64,000 nucleotides of DNA from Fragilaria radians (Eukaryota; Bacillariophyta; Fragilariophyceae; Fragilariales; Fragilariaceae): positions 1,227,928 through 1,291,927 of the forward strand of contig CAAAJI010000002.1 of the NCBI GenBank assembly GCA_900642245.1. The letters run 5' to 3'. A model generated the notes under the pieces. It worked only from the letters and a program-made list of their open reading frames with translations. It ran no database searches and was not told the origin of the DNA. Shown here one piece after another: positions 1 through 11,095 of this stretch (position 1 is the first letter of the stretch; each line of letters opens with the position of its first letter). The position numbers and the translations under genes were made by a program.

Positions 1-2001
1 GCTCTCTAAAAAGGCATGCATGTTCCTTGAACAAATGGAAATAGTGCTTATTTGTGGAGCTCCCCACAAGTTCATGAAATCTTAGCTCCTAGTTTTCTCT
101 CTTGCCAATGTTTTGCATTTAAAGTGTTCCTGGTTTTTGAGTGTGGCCAAAATTAAACTTCATGATTTCGTATTATTATAATTACTCATTAGGATGGTTG
201 TTTCTTCCCTTGTGACGAAAAAATGCAAGCGTGTTCTGACGCTTGTGTTAATTTGGCTACAAGTAAAGATGCTATTATTGCCTTGGAAAGATAAATTTGT
301 TCTATAATAAATCTATGATGTAAACTTTTATTTTGTGTAAATGTGAGACTATAAATTAGTTAACTAAATCTTTTCTTGTGAACATTTGTAGATCTCCTGT
401 TCAAATATATTGTTTAGTTCATACAAATTGATGGGGAACTTACATTTTGTCATTACAATTTTCCAATTTTTTCACTTTTTCTTTGTTCTAGGGATCACTT
501 TGCATTGTCAATTATATTATGTGATATCCCCAACTTGAGGATAATTTTTGCAAGAGACTTACTCTTTCATTTTAATTTATCGTTTTCTTACAGCTTCAGG
601 AATATATTCTCATTGTATTTGCCTAATTGATTTAGGGTCTGCTCATCTTCAGACACCTTCATTGCTTTCTTTTGAATTCTTGTGGTTAGTTTCATCGATT
701 TCATCATTAAGGCAATGTCCTCAAATTAAAAATAACATTTTGAGTGTTTCCTGCTTTGGATCCCCCCTGCTGTTTCCATATGCTTTCAAAGCAAACCTAA
801 GGTTGCGAAAATATTGATTCCAGGCGTGACTTGCATCCTTATGACCTTCACATTTATCTGTGTGGTCGCAAGAGTTGTAAATGTTGATTTTTTTAGTCAG
901 GGAAGTATTCCAGGAGACATTGAATTAAGCACAAGAAATTCTTTCGGCTATATTACTGATGAAAGGAAGTAGTACAACAGCCTACAGCTAGATGCCTCTA
1001 GACAGCGATATAAATGTGATATTTAATTTTTTGTATACTTAATGATTATTTTTATCTCCTGAATCCTATACACAATAGAATGAAATATTCAACATATGTT
1101 TATGATGTGGAAAGCTTTAGTTTGTTAATATATAATTTGTTTTATGACTTCAATTGGAAACCTTGTCTTTGGGACGTGCAAATTGTCCGATTTTTTTGTT
1201 TACAAGCCATATTTGTGGAGTGTTTTCCCTGAACAAGGAATTCACCTTCTGTCATCAAGGAGTGCTGACCTCAATTAATTACATTATGAAAAAGTTGTCT
1301 TTCAAAGCTATTGAAAGTCTCCTCGTTTCGAGGGATCGCGTTTCAGAAAACCTCGTATCACTTGTGAATCTCGTTTTGTTCGTAAGCATGGCATATGCGA
1401 CGAGGCATTTTTTTTCAGGCAAAAAATTTCAAACGAGCTTTCTTACTATTGCCCCATTCCTCATCTTTTGCAGAAGGATCGTGATTGGAATACTCCTACT
1501 CCCAAAGTTTCTTAATCGACGTCGCCGTTGCCGTATCGTCGAATTGTGGAGTCGCAGGAATAGTATGATGCAGTCAGCTGAATTTTATTTAGGTAGATGA
1601 CGGCGTGCGTACTTACGAATTTCCCGAACGATCAGATTGATGCAGCAGTTTCCACCAAATCAAAATGCTTTATTTGTCAAAGGCGTTAACAGTTCGTTTT
1701 CTTACACGCCACTCCACTGTCTATTCTGTTTTCTCTCCCAGATTCTTCTTTCTTTGGAGATACGGGTAGTACGAACTCCCGACTACTAGAAGGTACATTG
1801 GACGACCTTAAAGAGCTTATCGCTTGACTGAAGCAGCTCAAGTCTCCTAAAGGGAGACCATACTAAGTAATAGAAAAGGAAGAGGTTTTTTCCATCAAAG
1901 CATTACTAGGATCCCTTTACATATTAACATCAGTTTTGTGCCGAAAGAGCACTCAGTAAGTCACAAAAATCGTGGACCGTTTCGTTCCAAGGCAGTGGAT
2001 A
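1..2001. other. AT-rich spacer and 5' region of the CCCH gene
   Basis: No gene can be supported here. Reading frames are short and AT-rich. The longest, 1154-1600 on the plus strand, opens with TTG and has no recognisable domain. From about 1440 the base composition becomes less AT-rich, which fits 5' untranslated sequence of the zinc-finger gene that begins at 2002. A GTAAGT-like string near 1957 could be part of a leader intron, but I could not define one. Confidence 0.6.
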
Positions 2002-3876
2002 ATGCACGATTTTCCGAATAAGGGTAACATTCCAGGGAATATGACAAGCAGCAATCTACATTGCATACCAATTGAAATGACTATCCACAATTCTTATGAG
2101 AACAAACTTGGAGAATCGATTGAGGATTGCCGTGACTTTTTAAGAACTGGGAGATGCAAGTACGGAGCGTCTTGCAAATTTTACCATCCTTCAAACGTAG
2201 AAAGTGGGGGAGGAATGAAAATTCCGATTGATCCCTCTGAGCCGATGTTTCCAATCCGACCAAATGAGCCTGTATGTCAATACTACATGAAGCACGGAAC
2301 ATGTAAATTTGGTCAAGCTTGCAAGTTTCATCATCCTCCTTTAAATACACTACAGCAGACTCCATCTATTTTATCTTCAACATCCGTTTTTCTTCCACGA
2401 ACCTGTGAACAAAGAATTGTATTAAACTCCCTGGGTCAAGACCAGGGAATTTCAGCAATGATGGTCCAGTTTTTGCCTCAAAGACCAGATGAACCAGATT
2501 GCACCTATTATCTGAGAAATGGGACTTGTAAGTATGGTGCTACTTGTCGTTATCATCATCCTGTAAGTTATCATCAACAGGGGAAAATGGAATCTCAGCG
2601 ACGGCCTCAAACCAAGTTAATGCAAGTGCAAAGTCAACTATCTTCTGAAGGAGTCATGCAATTTGTTCAATCACAAGCAGTATATCAGCATCAAAATAAT
2701 CGTGTAATTTCTTCACCTGGAGTCCAGCATGTTCTTGTGACTGAAACTCCTTTGAAAGTTATGTCTATAAGTAACGGAAGTGTTCAAAGTGGAGCTTCAG
2801 ATGACATAAGTCGCCTTCCCGTCAATATTCCGATTGGAATGTCTCAACATCATGCATCATCATCTTCTATAGCATCAAGCTTTGAAACTGCTTCATGTGG
2901 TTTAGAATTTATTCCTGAGAGTTGGGATAAATCCAAACGGAGTAACAGTTCCGGAAGCTTCACTATGTATGTTGATGCACAGCAAGCCAGACAAGGTTCA
3001 GTCCCAGGAGCAAATAGATTGTTAGGTTCCACAAACGATATGTCGATGCAAAATCGCCGACTCCGTGCAGCCTCTTTTGGTAGTCTTGGCAGCACAAGTG
3101 AAAACAGTGGATACTATGACGGTTATCTTGGATGGCCTCCCGCCAATGGCCTCCATGGATTAAGAGCTAATCATGAAAGCTCTTACGAAGCAGGCCAACA
3201 GGTTGACCAATCTTTCCGTCAAAGCAGCTATGGAATACGAGACGATTTACAGCAACGACGAGCGCATCAAGATCAGAGAGGTACAATAGCCTATCATGGT
3301 CTTCCTCATCAGAACAGAGTAAATAATGTGGATCAAGGTCTCTCGATGATGACTTCAGCGTTGTTAAATATGCTTGATACCCCAGAGGATGCAGCGGCGA
3401 GAAGTTATCCTCAATGCGATCCATCGACAACAGCAATAGATTCCCTTTCTCCAAATGCTTCAATAGGAAATAGGAATAACCGCTCTCAATATTTTTCATC
3501 AACGTCAACAAATCATGGTCATAATCAAGAATCCATACGCAACAACGATTCTGTGCTTCTTCAAGGAAACAGTGGTTCTCTTACATTGTCGAGCCATAGA
3601 TACCGTGACATACCGCCAGCCATAGATACCATTACTGGGGCATCAGCGCCGGCTAAGTACCAAGGAACAACGACAGACTTCGTCTACGATGCTACGCGTT
3701 ATCAAGACAATGACTTTAGCCCAGTATCACGTGATTGGTCTAATGACTGGCAAGAAATAGAAGGACAGCAAATGCGGCCCAATTTGCTAACGAACCCTCT
3801 TTCCCAGCACCGTAAGCAGAATGATCGCGCAAATCATCTACCTCATTTGGGTACCAGTCTTCCTTATTTTCCCTGA
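2002..3876 (+). CDS. Triple CCCH-type zinc-finger protein
   Basis: This 624-residue protein carries three C-x8-C-x5-C-x3-H zinc fingers: Cys43/52/58-His62, Cys92/101/107-His111 and Cys167/176/182-His186. Fingers 2 and 3 have the pattern E-P-x-C-x-Y-Y-x3-G-T-C-K seen in plant HUA1/ZFN-type proteins, which bind RNA or single-stranded nucleic acid and act in mRNA processing or decay. The remaining 430 residues are rich in Ser, Gln, Asn and Gly, with no other domain, and are probably disordered. The frame extends ten codons upstream to a GTG at 1972; I chose the first ATG. No intron is visible. RNA binding is inferred from the fingers; the target is unknown. Confidence 0.88.
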   Translation: MHDFPNKGNIPGNMTSSNLHCIPIEMTIHNSYENKLGESIEDCRDFLRTGRCKYGASCKFYHPSNVESGGGMKIPIDPSEPMFPIRPNEPVCQYYMKHGTCKFGQACKFHHPPLNTLQQTPSILSSTSVFLPRTCEQRIVLNSLGQDQGISAMMVQFLPQRPDEPDCTYYLRNGTCKYGATCRYHHPVSYHQQGKMESQRRPQTKLMQVQSQLSSEGVMQFVQSQAVYQHQNNRVISSPGVQHVLVTETPLKVMSISNGSVQSGASDDISRLPVNIPIGMSQHHASSSSIASSFETASCGLEFIPESWDKSKRSNSSGSFTMYVDAQQARQGSVPGANRLLGSTNDMSMQNRRLRAASFGSLGSTSENSGYYDGYLGWPPANGLHGLRANHESSYEAGQQVDQSFRQSSYGIRDDLQQRRAHQDQRGTIAYHGLPHQNRVNNVDQGLSMMTSALLNMLDTPEDAAARSYPQCDPSTTAIDSLSPNASIGNRNNRSQYFSSTSTNHGHNQESIRNNDSVLLQGNSGSLTLSSHRYRDIPPAIDTITGASAPAKYQGTTTDFVYDATRYQDNDFSPVSRDWSNDWQEIEGQQMRPNLLTNPLSQHRKQNDRANHLPHLGTSLPYFP

Positions 3877-4384
3877 TCATATTGACGGTAGTTGTTGCAG
3901 CAGCACAGGGCTATTGCAACTAAGGTGCTTTTGTTGTGTTTAATTTAACCCGCGCTACCAGGCCATCGAAACATTTCCTTGTCAATTGCAAATGTGCTAT
4001 ATAGGCCATTATTTTTGCCATAAAATTTTGTTGTTTAACTCTTTTTAGACTCAAACCTACTTTACTGAGACGAGAAGCGTTGCTTGATGAATATAATGTG
4101 TAGAATAACAATGTCAGACAATAGAGAGAGTTACTGATTTTTGATTGTTTTCGTACGTACTTTTTTTGAAGCTGAATGTGGTTCAGGGTTCGTTTAATTG
4201 ATGTGAATATTCTGAAAGTTTTACTACCAATTTACACGGCATTCATCCGTAGAACGCTAGCAACACGTTTCCACATTGGGTTTGCGTTACATTGTTTTAA
4301 CGAGGAACGCCAGTAGGACCTAGTAGGCTCTTACCGCATACTAGCGGGACATCCAATTGAAGTGAGTGTCCCTTGAGGCCTAAG

Positions 4385-4405
4385 CCCAACCCCAACCCCC
4401 TACCC
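4385..4405 (-). other. Possible G-quadruplex motif
   Basis: The plus strand has C-runs of 3, 4, 5 and 3 separated by AA, AA and TA. The minus strand therefore carries four G-runs with two-base loops, which meets the usual G-quadruplex rule and resembles telomeric TTGGGG/TAGGG units. It stands out in an AT-rich spacer about 500 bp downstream of the zinc-finger gene. Whether it folds or does anything is unknown. Confidence 0.5.
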
Positions 4406-5070
4406 ATTAGGTATACTAGACTTCGCAGTTCCATAATGTTCTTATATCCAGACTAGTAGTTGGTGCTTGCTTTGCTCCGCAGATTTAATTATCTTACAAA
4501 AGGTCATAATAGACAATTCATTAAAACGTATCTTTGAAAAAAAAACACATGCATTTTATAATATTCATCTCTTACTGCGGAGTTTGCGGGTTTAAAATGC
4601 ATTGCATAATGCAATACCTGACTTTTATTACTTGACCTAATATGACATAGGTATCTTCAAATGTATTCAATCTTACATTACTGCCTTTTTTATTCCATGT
4701 ATTACACCATTGATTCATTATTGATGACATCAAAAAGAGTTAGAGTAAACATTATCCCTTTTTTCCTTCTTATTCTTAAGGTTGAAGTCATATTTTAGCT
4801 TTTACTGTTGTTCTCGTTGTAGAAGTCATTGCTCTTTCTACTATTTGAACATCCAAAAATTGTTGCTGCTATTAGAAAATCAAATGTTTAGCGAAAAAAT
4901 CAAAAGAATTCACTTGTTGGTGCATAATCTTTCATCACTTGTTTTGTCAACTGTAATTCAATGTGTTCTTTTCTTGTATGAAAATTTAAGAAATCTGTGG
5001 GCTCTTTACTTGTACGAAAGTTTAAGTAATTGCGACAAATGAAGGATGAACATGATAACAGTCATTCCAA

Positions 5071-6150
5071 AGGTTATAATTGGATTTTAGATTAATAAAC
5101 ATGAAATTTATTTACATTTCCAATGTCTTCAAGAAATTCTATTCTATTTGCAGACTAATATTGCAGTTAAGCTCGATCACCATGGACGGCAATGAACATT
5201 TCAAAAACATTGCGTGCAAAATACTTTTAAATAAATAAGAGTTTAAAATTGAAAGTTTGGACAACACTATAGTGTAGATTTTTTAGGAATATAGAATTGA
5301 ATTCTTATCTTAGGATCAGCTAATGGAAAGTTTTGTGCGTTAATGTGCGGCAGCCTATAACAATTGTCCTTGTACTCATCTCTCAGTCAAGTATTCGTCG
5401 TCTGTCCTAAAAGGTTACGTTAAAAACATTTAGATCGTTTTCTGTCATATTCACATGTGCCAACTGAAGGCAAGATCAGATGTGAAACTTTTTTTAGTAT
5501 AGATATGATTAATGTCCTTTAAGCCAGTTATAATTAGACTTAAGATTAAGAAGCACAAAAGATTTTCCCCCTCAAGTTCGAGGAGTATTGTTATTTTTTT
5601 CAATGTTTAAAGGAATTTCATTTAGTTTTAGAATAATATAGCAATTAGATGACATTAGGAAGGTGTAAAGGTAGTCATTTCATTTATGCCTATTAAAACT
5701 ATGGTCTAAAGCAATGAGAATCATCCCAAGCATTCAACCATATTATTGATCCATATGATCAATACCTTTTAAAGCAGTAAGAATTGGACTTAAGATTAAG
5801 AAGCACGAAAGATCTTTTCCCTCAATTTAAGGAATATTGTTATTTATTTTTCAATGTTTTGAAGGAATTTCCTTGAGTTGAAGATGAATATTGCAATGAG
5901 ATCTATCCACTGTGGACTACGATGAAAATTTCAATAGCATTTGAATGATATTTGCGTTAAATATTCTACAGTTTACAACTGAAAGTCTCGACAAGATTCT
6001 GAATTAGCCATATCCCTAGTGACTTTAATCGCTCAGTCTGTAAAATCAATACTCGTACTCGATTCCTTACTCAAGAAAGGTTACGGGGTAGCACTGGTCA
6101 GTTCGGTTGTGAAACCTTTTTAGTAGTGTAGATAATGTTTAATCCTTGTA
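5071..6150 (+). repeat. Three diverged direct copies of a ~0.25-0.45 kb unit
   Basis: Units start near 5071, 5525 and 5774. Units 2 and 3 share a stretch around TTAGACTTAAGATTAAGAAG. Units 1 and 3 share a later block (near 5160 and 5890: 'ttgca', a purine-rich run, then 'tttcaa'), a block near 'aaaggttacg' (5410 and 6075), and an end block with 'gtgaaac' followed by T-rich sequence and 'tagtatagat'-like sequence. Unit 2 is shorter and lacks the middle. The copies are too diverged to be recent. No coding capacity was seen. Confidence 0.6.
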
Positions 6151-8423
6151 AGCAACATGCGGTAGTCATCACAGATATGGGCATCATACATTTTTCTTTA
6201 TTTAACAGCTCCTCACAAGGCATAGTTTTTGCAAAGAAAGAACCAATTATTTTCATGAGGAAATCAGTATTGAGTATTTTTTCCAAAGAATTGTGAGAAA
6301 ACTCCATACTTGTGTGACAATTCTTTGGGATGGATCCAATAGCCTTTTCATCTCTTTCCGATAGACAACCTATTTTGATCTCTGATGCCAAAGTATGCTT
6401 TACTTGAAGGAGTCTGAAAGAGAGAGAGAGAGGAATCCAATGTTTCATGGATGAAGTGCTTTTGAAGATATCATGTACACCATTCTTATCAATATCTTAT
6501 AGCTAAACAAGTTATATATGTGTTATTTGATTATTAGATCATGCTGCACAATTCTGCTAAGACTCTCAAAAGCATTCATTCCATTCCTGTCAAGCCATAA
6601 CCTGATACAAGAAATCAAATAATCCATCAATGCTAGACGAGACTATGTCAGCAATTTGTTCCCTATAAAGAGTGCTGAAACATAGTTTGACACCTCTAAT
6701 AAAAGTTTCATTGATTTAATAGGGAAGTAGGTAACTTACTACTTAACATCAGGTAATGGCCAACGTCTTCTTTGTAGGTTAGTCTGTAGTGATGTGAACT
6801 TAGCTTGACAAATCAAATTCAAGAAAGTTAAGCATAATTATCTACTTGTCCTCCTCAATACAGTAATTGCTAAGTAAATTTGCAATCTTAGACACAGCAT
6901 CATGTTAGAGTATGACTTTGTGACATAAGCTTTGTGAAAGCGATGTATTACTTCAATTGTTTGTGAAATATTGAAAAGATTTCTTAGATCTTTTAGGCTA
7001 TGATCTGACAGGAGCAAAATATTCGCCTTCACTTGTTACATACGCTTGCTCTGGAACTGCAAAAAACTATAATCAATACTCTGGACGTCTAAGTCTATCT
7101 TGCATTCTATTTCTGAGACGGACATTGAATCGAGAATGATGGCTTCATCAGCCACATAACAAAGGGACGGTTTGACCAAGTACAAAAACTGAAGTACGGG
7201 TTTTGGTCTGTACTTAGACTCATTCATTCAAGAATTCAGAATGCAGCAAATATAGTGTTTAAGGCTGAGACGAAAATAGAAACCAACAAGCTACACAAAT
7301 CTTTGAGATACTGAAGAGAGTTTTCTTCTCAAGACTACAGCATAAGTAGTTTATGAGAACTGACACTTAGCTAAAGTTATTGACTCCAAGGGAGCAAGAC
7401 TCCAGAAGAGGAACTTTATACTTAGAGATTCAAGGAATTAGACATTAATTTGCGATGACGTCTTTATTCAAGATTTTAGTTCCATGAACCAAAGTACAGA
7501 TGTAGTTATGGATCTGAAAAATCATAACTAAAGGAATAATTATGCAGTGGCGATAGTTTTAGATGACATTTTGCAGACAAAAAGGAATCGGAATCAAGTG
7601 GACTGTTCAATGCTAAGAATGCCGCAGACAAATGGGAGAATGAAGTGGAAGCTTAAGATACTTTATGGTATAACTTGGGCTATGGTAAATGGAGCCAAGC
7701 TACTATTTGAAATTAGACATGGAATTCGGGCCAGATGAACATCAATAACGACTTTTCCTTCCAATCTAAAGGCAACAAAGGATAGCATCAAGTCATTGTT
7801 TAAATTGTGCCCTGGTTAGAAAAACGCGATGTGTTAAAAATTTTCGGTTTTATGAAGAAATAGGAATGTTTGCCACCAAAAACAAGATGAAAGAAAAAAA
7901 TTTGGATTAAGGAACATAACTGATGACATTGACTAAGGAAGAATTAGTTTCTTGAAAAAGAATGGCACCATTGCAACTATCAAAACACTGTAATCCTCCA
8001 CTTTCCAAATAATGAGTATTGCAGTGATGTGCATGCCAGATGATTCTTGCCAAACTCCAGATCTGACTTGAAATATGCAAGAGCGTGTTGAAAATCAGAA
8101 TACCCATATTATGATTTCTATGAAAAAGTGTTGGTGTTTGTCACTTACTGCTTTCTTCCATAAATCTACGTTTACAAGGATATTTGTATTGCTTTGATAA
8201 AGAGGGAGATGAGTTGTGAATTGTTGTACAATTTGGATCCCGTTGATGCCTGGGTATGTCACCTACATGTATCACTGTGCACTTGCATATTACATGATGA
8301 TGTTGACACGTCAGCAAGATGAGATTTCGACTAACGTCATAATTGATGTTTTTTTCGTTGGATATCCATGGAATCTTTTCTTTCGTTGCTTTACCGTGGT
8401 CATAGACAAGAAAAAGATTTCAG

Positions 8424-9035
8424 ATGTCACGATTCTTGGCAGCATTTCTCATTTTCGGTCTCAGTCTTGCGCAAGGATTCATCCCATCGCTAAGTTCTCG
8501 TCATACAGCATTCATGACATCAACATCTCTAGCGCTCTCATCCACAGATTCGGCGATTGAAGTTAAGGTCGGCGATGCAATTCCTGATGTGATGCTCTCA
8601 GAAGGACAAGCTGATTACGGAAAACCAGTTCAAGTGAATCTGAAAGAGCTGATTGCCGGAAAGAAGGTGGCCATTTTTGCTGTACCAGGAGCATTTACTC
8701 CTGGTTGTTCGAAATCTCACTTACCCTCGTTCATCACCGCTATGGACGATCTGAAGGCTAAAGGAGTTGAATTGGTGATTTGTGTTGCCACCAACGATGC
8801 ATATGTAATGGAGGCATGGGGTCGGGCTTCAGGGGGGGCTGATGCGGGAATCCGATTCTTTTCGGACGGGACAGGAGAGCTGACTCGATCCCTTGGCATG
8901 ACAATTGAAAATCCGGTGTTCCTTCGCTCCAAACGATATTCGTTGATTGCTGACGATGGAGTTGTGACACATTTCTTTTCCGCTGATGAAGATTCATCCA
9001 ACACGTGGGCTCCAAGCGTTTTAGCAGCTCTATAG
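8424..9035 (+). CDS. Plastid-targeted type II peroxiredoxin (Prx5 class)
   Basis: A 203-residue thiol peroxidase that reduces H2O2 and alkyl hydroperoxides, normally recharged by glutaredoxin or thioredoxin. The peroxidatic Cys95 lies in P-G-A-F-T-P-G-C, and a second Cys120 follows exactly 25 residues later, the spacing of plant-type PrxII. Arg168 or Arg171 is the likely active-site arginine. The first ~19 residues form a hydrophobic signal peptide ending A-Q-G|F-I-P; the Phe at +1 matches the diatom ASAFAP rule, and a Ser/Thr-rich transit peptide follows, so I infer the plastid stroma. The mature domain starts near residue 44. It is a single exon with an unambiguous ATG. Family assignment is firm; location is inferred. 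Confidence 0.93.
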   Translation: MSRFLAAFLIFGLSLAQGFIPSLSSRHTAFMTSTSLALSSTDSAIEVKVGDAIPDVMLSEGQADYGKPVQVNLKELIAGKKVAIFAVPGAFTPGCSKSHLPSFITAMDDLKAKGVELVICVATNDAYVMEAWGRASGGADAGIRFFSDGTGELTRSLGMTIENPVFLRSKRYSLIADDGVVTHFFSADEDSSNTWAPSVLAAL

Positions 9036-9293
9036 AGTAAATGTGATAGATAAAGCTAACTAGACTCGATCGTTTGAAATTTACACTTCTCTATCCTTTC
9101 AGCAGTGACGCAGTAGAGTAGTTTTATATCCAAATGTGTTTTTCAGTTTGTTAATCTTTTGATTTCAAGAGATGTTCTCTACTAACTTAACTATCCTAAC
9201 AATCAAAAAGTTGTACACTGCTGGATTTTCAAGTACAACCTCTACGCCAGTACGGTTTTTGAAGCATAATAGAGAGAGAATTATTTTCCAGGT

Positions 9294-11051
9294 ATGGCTA
9301 CGGAATCATTTTCTTCGTGGTTAGAAGTAAATGGAGTGGAATCTCCCAAGGTGTGCATACGCAGTCAACCAAGCTCCGCAGACACAGACGCTGATCAGAA
9401 ATTACTCACTGGAAAAGAAGGGCGGGGATTGTATGCAGTACAACCAATTTTTTCCGGAGAGAGAATACTTCGGATTCCTCCATCTGTATGTCTTAGTGAT
9501 CAACATTTGAAATTCCAGGGATTGAGAATTTTGCAATATGTGCGCAACCAAGGTGACGCGAAGGAAGATAAGAAAAATCTGTTGAATTTAAGTAAGGAGC
9601 AAGTCGTCATCGGGATGATTGAAGAATTACGCCAATTACTCAGCAGTTGTGATCCCAATTATAATCCATCGAAGAATCTGGTACAGCGAATAGCCGAAAG
9701 TCTAGGCTATAAGTGGAGACAAGATGATACAGTAGCTCTTTATCTTGTTGCAGCAAGGAAGATAGCGGCGAGTGCATTTGAAAAAACAACGCCATCAACG
9801 TATCAGAGTGAAACCTTAACGAAATCTCAAGAACCGATTCTGATTTGTGACGCAATACCCATTTCGCAGGGCGAAGACTTTGATTTCAATAGTCCTGAGA
9901 GAATGTTTTCACAGGAACGGGAGGAACAATTAATTGATCAAAGCCAAGGTCCGTCGATCGTGACTTTTCTTCCTCACGTTCAAATGTTGCCACACCAATT
10001 TTCAACAAGTCCAATTTACTTTGAAGCTGATGTTCTGAATCGAATGGAAGGTACGAACTGCTTTGAATTCACGAACCGGATGGTTGCTCAATTTCAAACC
10101 GACTGGTATCAACTTGGTGCCATTATTCGAGCGTATCTGACTATGGATGACCGATTGATGGATATTTCTCCGATGGGAGAAAATCAATATGATTTTTGGG
10201 ATCCTCAAGAGGACCTTGAGAATTATAAGTGGGCAATGTGCAACATTTATTCAAGGTCGACAGACTTTCTCATGAATGACGCACACGAACGGGTCATGGT
10301 ACCTATGTTTGACATGATGGATCACAGTTTTCAGAGCAATGTCACGCATGATATGGACATCAACAGGTACATTTCCGTGTTTGCTTCCACTGATATTCCT
10401 GTTGGCGCTGAGATTTTACTCAATTATGGAAACTTTCCAAATGAAAAGTTACTTTTGGTCTACGGATTTGTTGAACCTTCAAATCCATTTGATCTCGTTC
10501 ATCTCTACGCTCCACTACCGACAACTGATCCTCTCTTTTCGCCCAAGATAAAGGTATTGGAATCCAAATTTGGAATAACCGACCCTAATGAGCCATACGA
10601 ACTACGAATGAATCAAGCTATTCCAGAGTCCCTTTTATGCACTCTCCGTTTAATGGGTTTGCAGTCTTTTGAGCAATGGACTGATGCTTCATTGATGACT
10701 AAAGAATCTTTTGACGGGATCCTTAGCCTGGAAAATGAATACGGTGCTCTTGTAGCTCTTAAACACGCCCTCCATAACATGGCCCGAAGGCTGGCGTTGA
10801 ATTTGATATCAGATGAGCATCTGCAGGCTGCTTCCTCCAATTTCATTAGCAAAACAACGCATGAAGTTGATCATGAAAACTCACACACAACAAATGCGGT
10901 AAAGAGTTTCGACAATAACTTAAATGTCGAAAATTGTAAAGTCCTTTGTCGATCCGAGTATACGATATTACAATGCAATCTGCAGGAGGTCGAACACAGA
11001 CTAGAGATCTTACAGAAAGAGGTGGAAAATGAAGGTCATTCACATGATTAA
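9294..11051 (+). CDS. SET-domain protein lysine methyltransferase (Rubisco LSMT/SETD3-6 type)
   Basis: This 585-residue protein has a split SET domain. The N-terminal part begins at G-R-G-L-Y-A-V (residues 43-49) with S-G-E-R-I-L-R-I-P-P following. The C-terminal part has P-M-F-D-M-M-D-H-S (337-345) and L-L-N-Y-G-N (375-380), with Tyr378 as the catalytic tyrosine, then L-L-L-V-Y-G-F-V-E-P-S-N-P. A long insert (about 165-260) separates them, as in the Rubisco large-subunit methyltransferase/SETD family. The region after 400 corresponds to a substrate-binding domain and ends in a short coiled coil (about 555-580). The usual N-H of the NHS motif reads D-H here. Substrate unknown. The ATG follows AT-rich sequence ending in CAGGT, so a leader intron is possible. 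Confidence 0.88.
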   Translation: MATESFSSWLEVNGVESPKVCIRSQPSSADTDADQKLLTGKEGRGLYAVQPIFSGERILRIPPSVCLSDQHLKFQGLRILQYVRNQGDAKEDKKNLLNLSKEQVVIGMIEELRQLLSSCDPNYNPSKNLVQRIAESLGYKWRQDDTVALYLVAARKIAASAFEKTTPSTYQSETLTKSQEPILICDAIPISQGEDFDFNSPERMFSQEREEQLIDQSQGPSIVTFLPHVQMLPHQFSTSPIYFEADVLNRMEGTNCFEFTNRMVAQFQTDWYQLGAIIRAYLTMDDRLMDISPMGENQYDFWDPQEDLENYKWAMCNIYSRSTDFLMNDAHERVMVPMFDMMDHSFQSNVTHDMDINRYISVFASTDIPVGAEILLNYGNFPNEKLLLVYGFVEPSNPFDLVHLYAPLPTTDPLFSPKIKVLESKFGITDPNEPYELRMNQAIPESLLCTLRLMGLQSFEQWTDASLMTKESFDGILSLENEYGALVALKHALHNMARRLALNLISDEHLQAASSNFISKTTHEVDHENSHTTNAVKSFDNNLNVENCKVLCRSEYTILQCNLQEVEHRLEILQKEVENEGHSHD

Positions 11052-11095
11052 GCATAAAATTCTAGGATAATTTCTTTTAAATGGAGACTATCGCA

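Larger units (their letters stand above)
3877..8423. other. 4.5 kb gene-free stretch
   Basis: AT-rich sequence with no supportable gene. It holds a cytosine-rich block (4385-4405) and three diverged copies of a repeat (5071-6150), both listed separately. Short minus-strand frames at 6098-6448, 6838-7032 and 7036-7227 lie in a row and may be the decayed remains of one coding sequence, perhaps a mobile element, but I recognise no motif in them. The last 200 bases are probably the peroxiredoxin promoter and leader. Confidence 0.55.

Noticed and set aside
1154..1600. 148-codon plus-strand frame
   Set aside because: Starts with TTG, has no domain, and is mostly AT-rich spacer; probably chance plus leader sequence of the next gene.
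6838..7227. Adjacent minus-strand frames that might be a transposase relic
   Set aside because: I tried copia and piggyBac-like motifs and none fits convincingly; too short to name.
7547..7738. 63-codon plus-strand frame
   Set aside because: GTG start, no motif, and sits among other chance frames.
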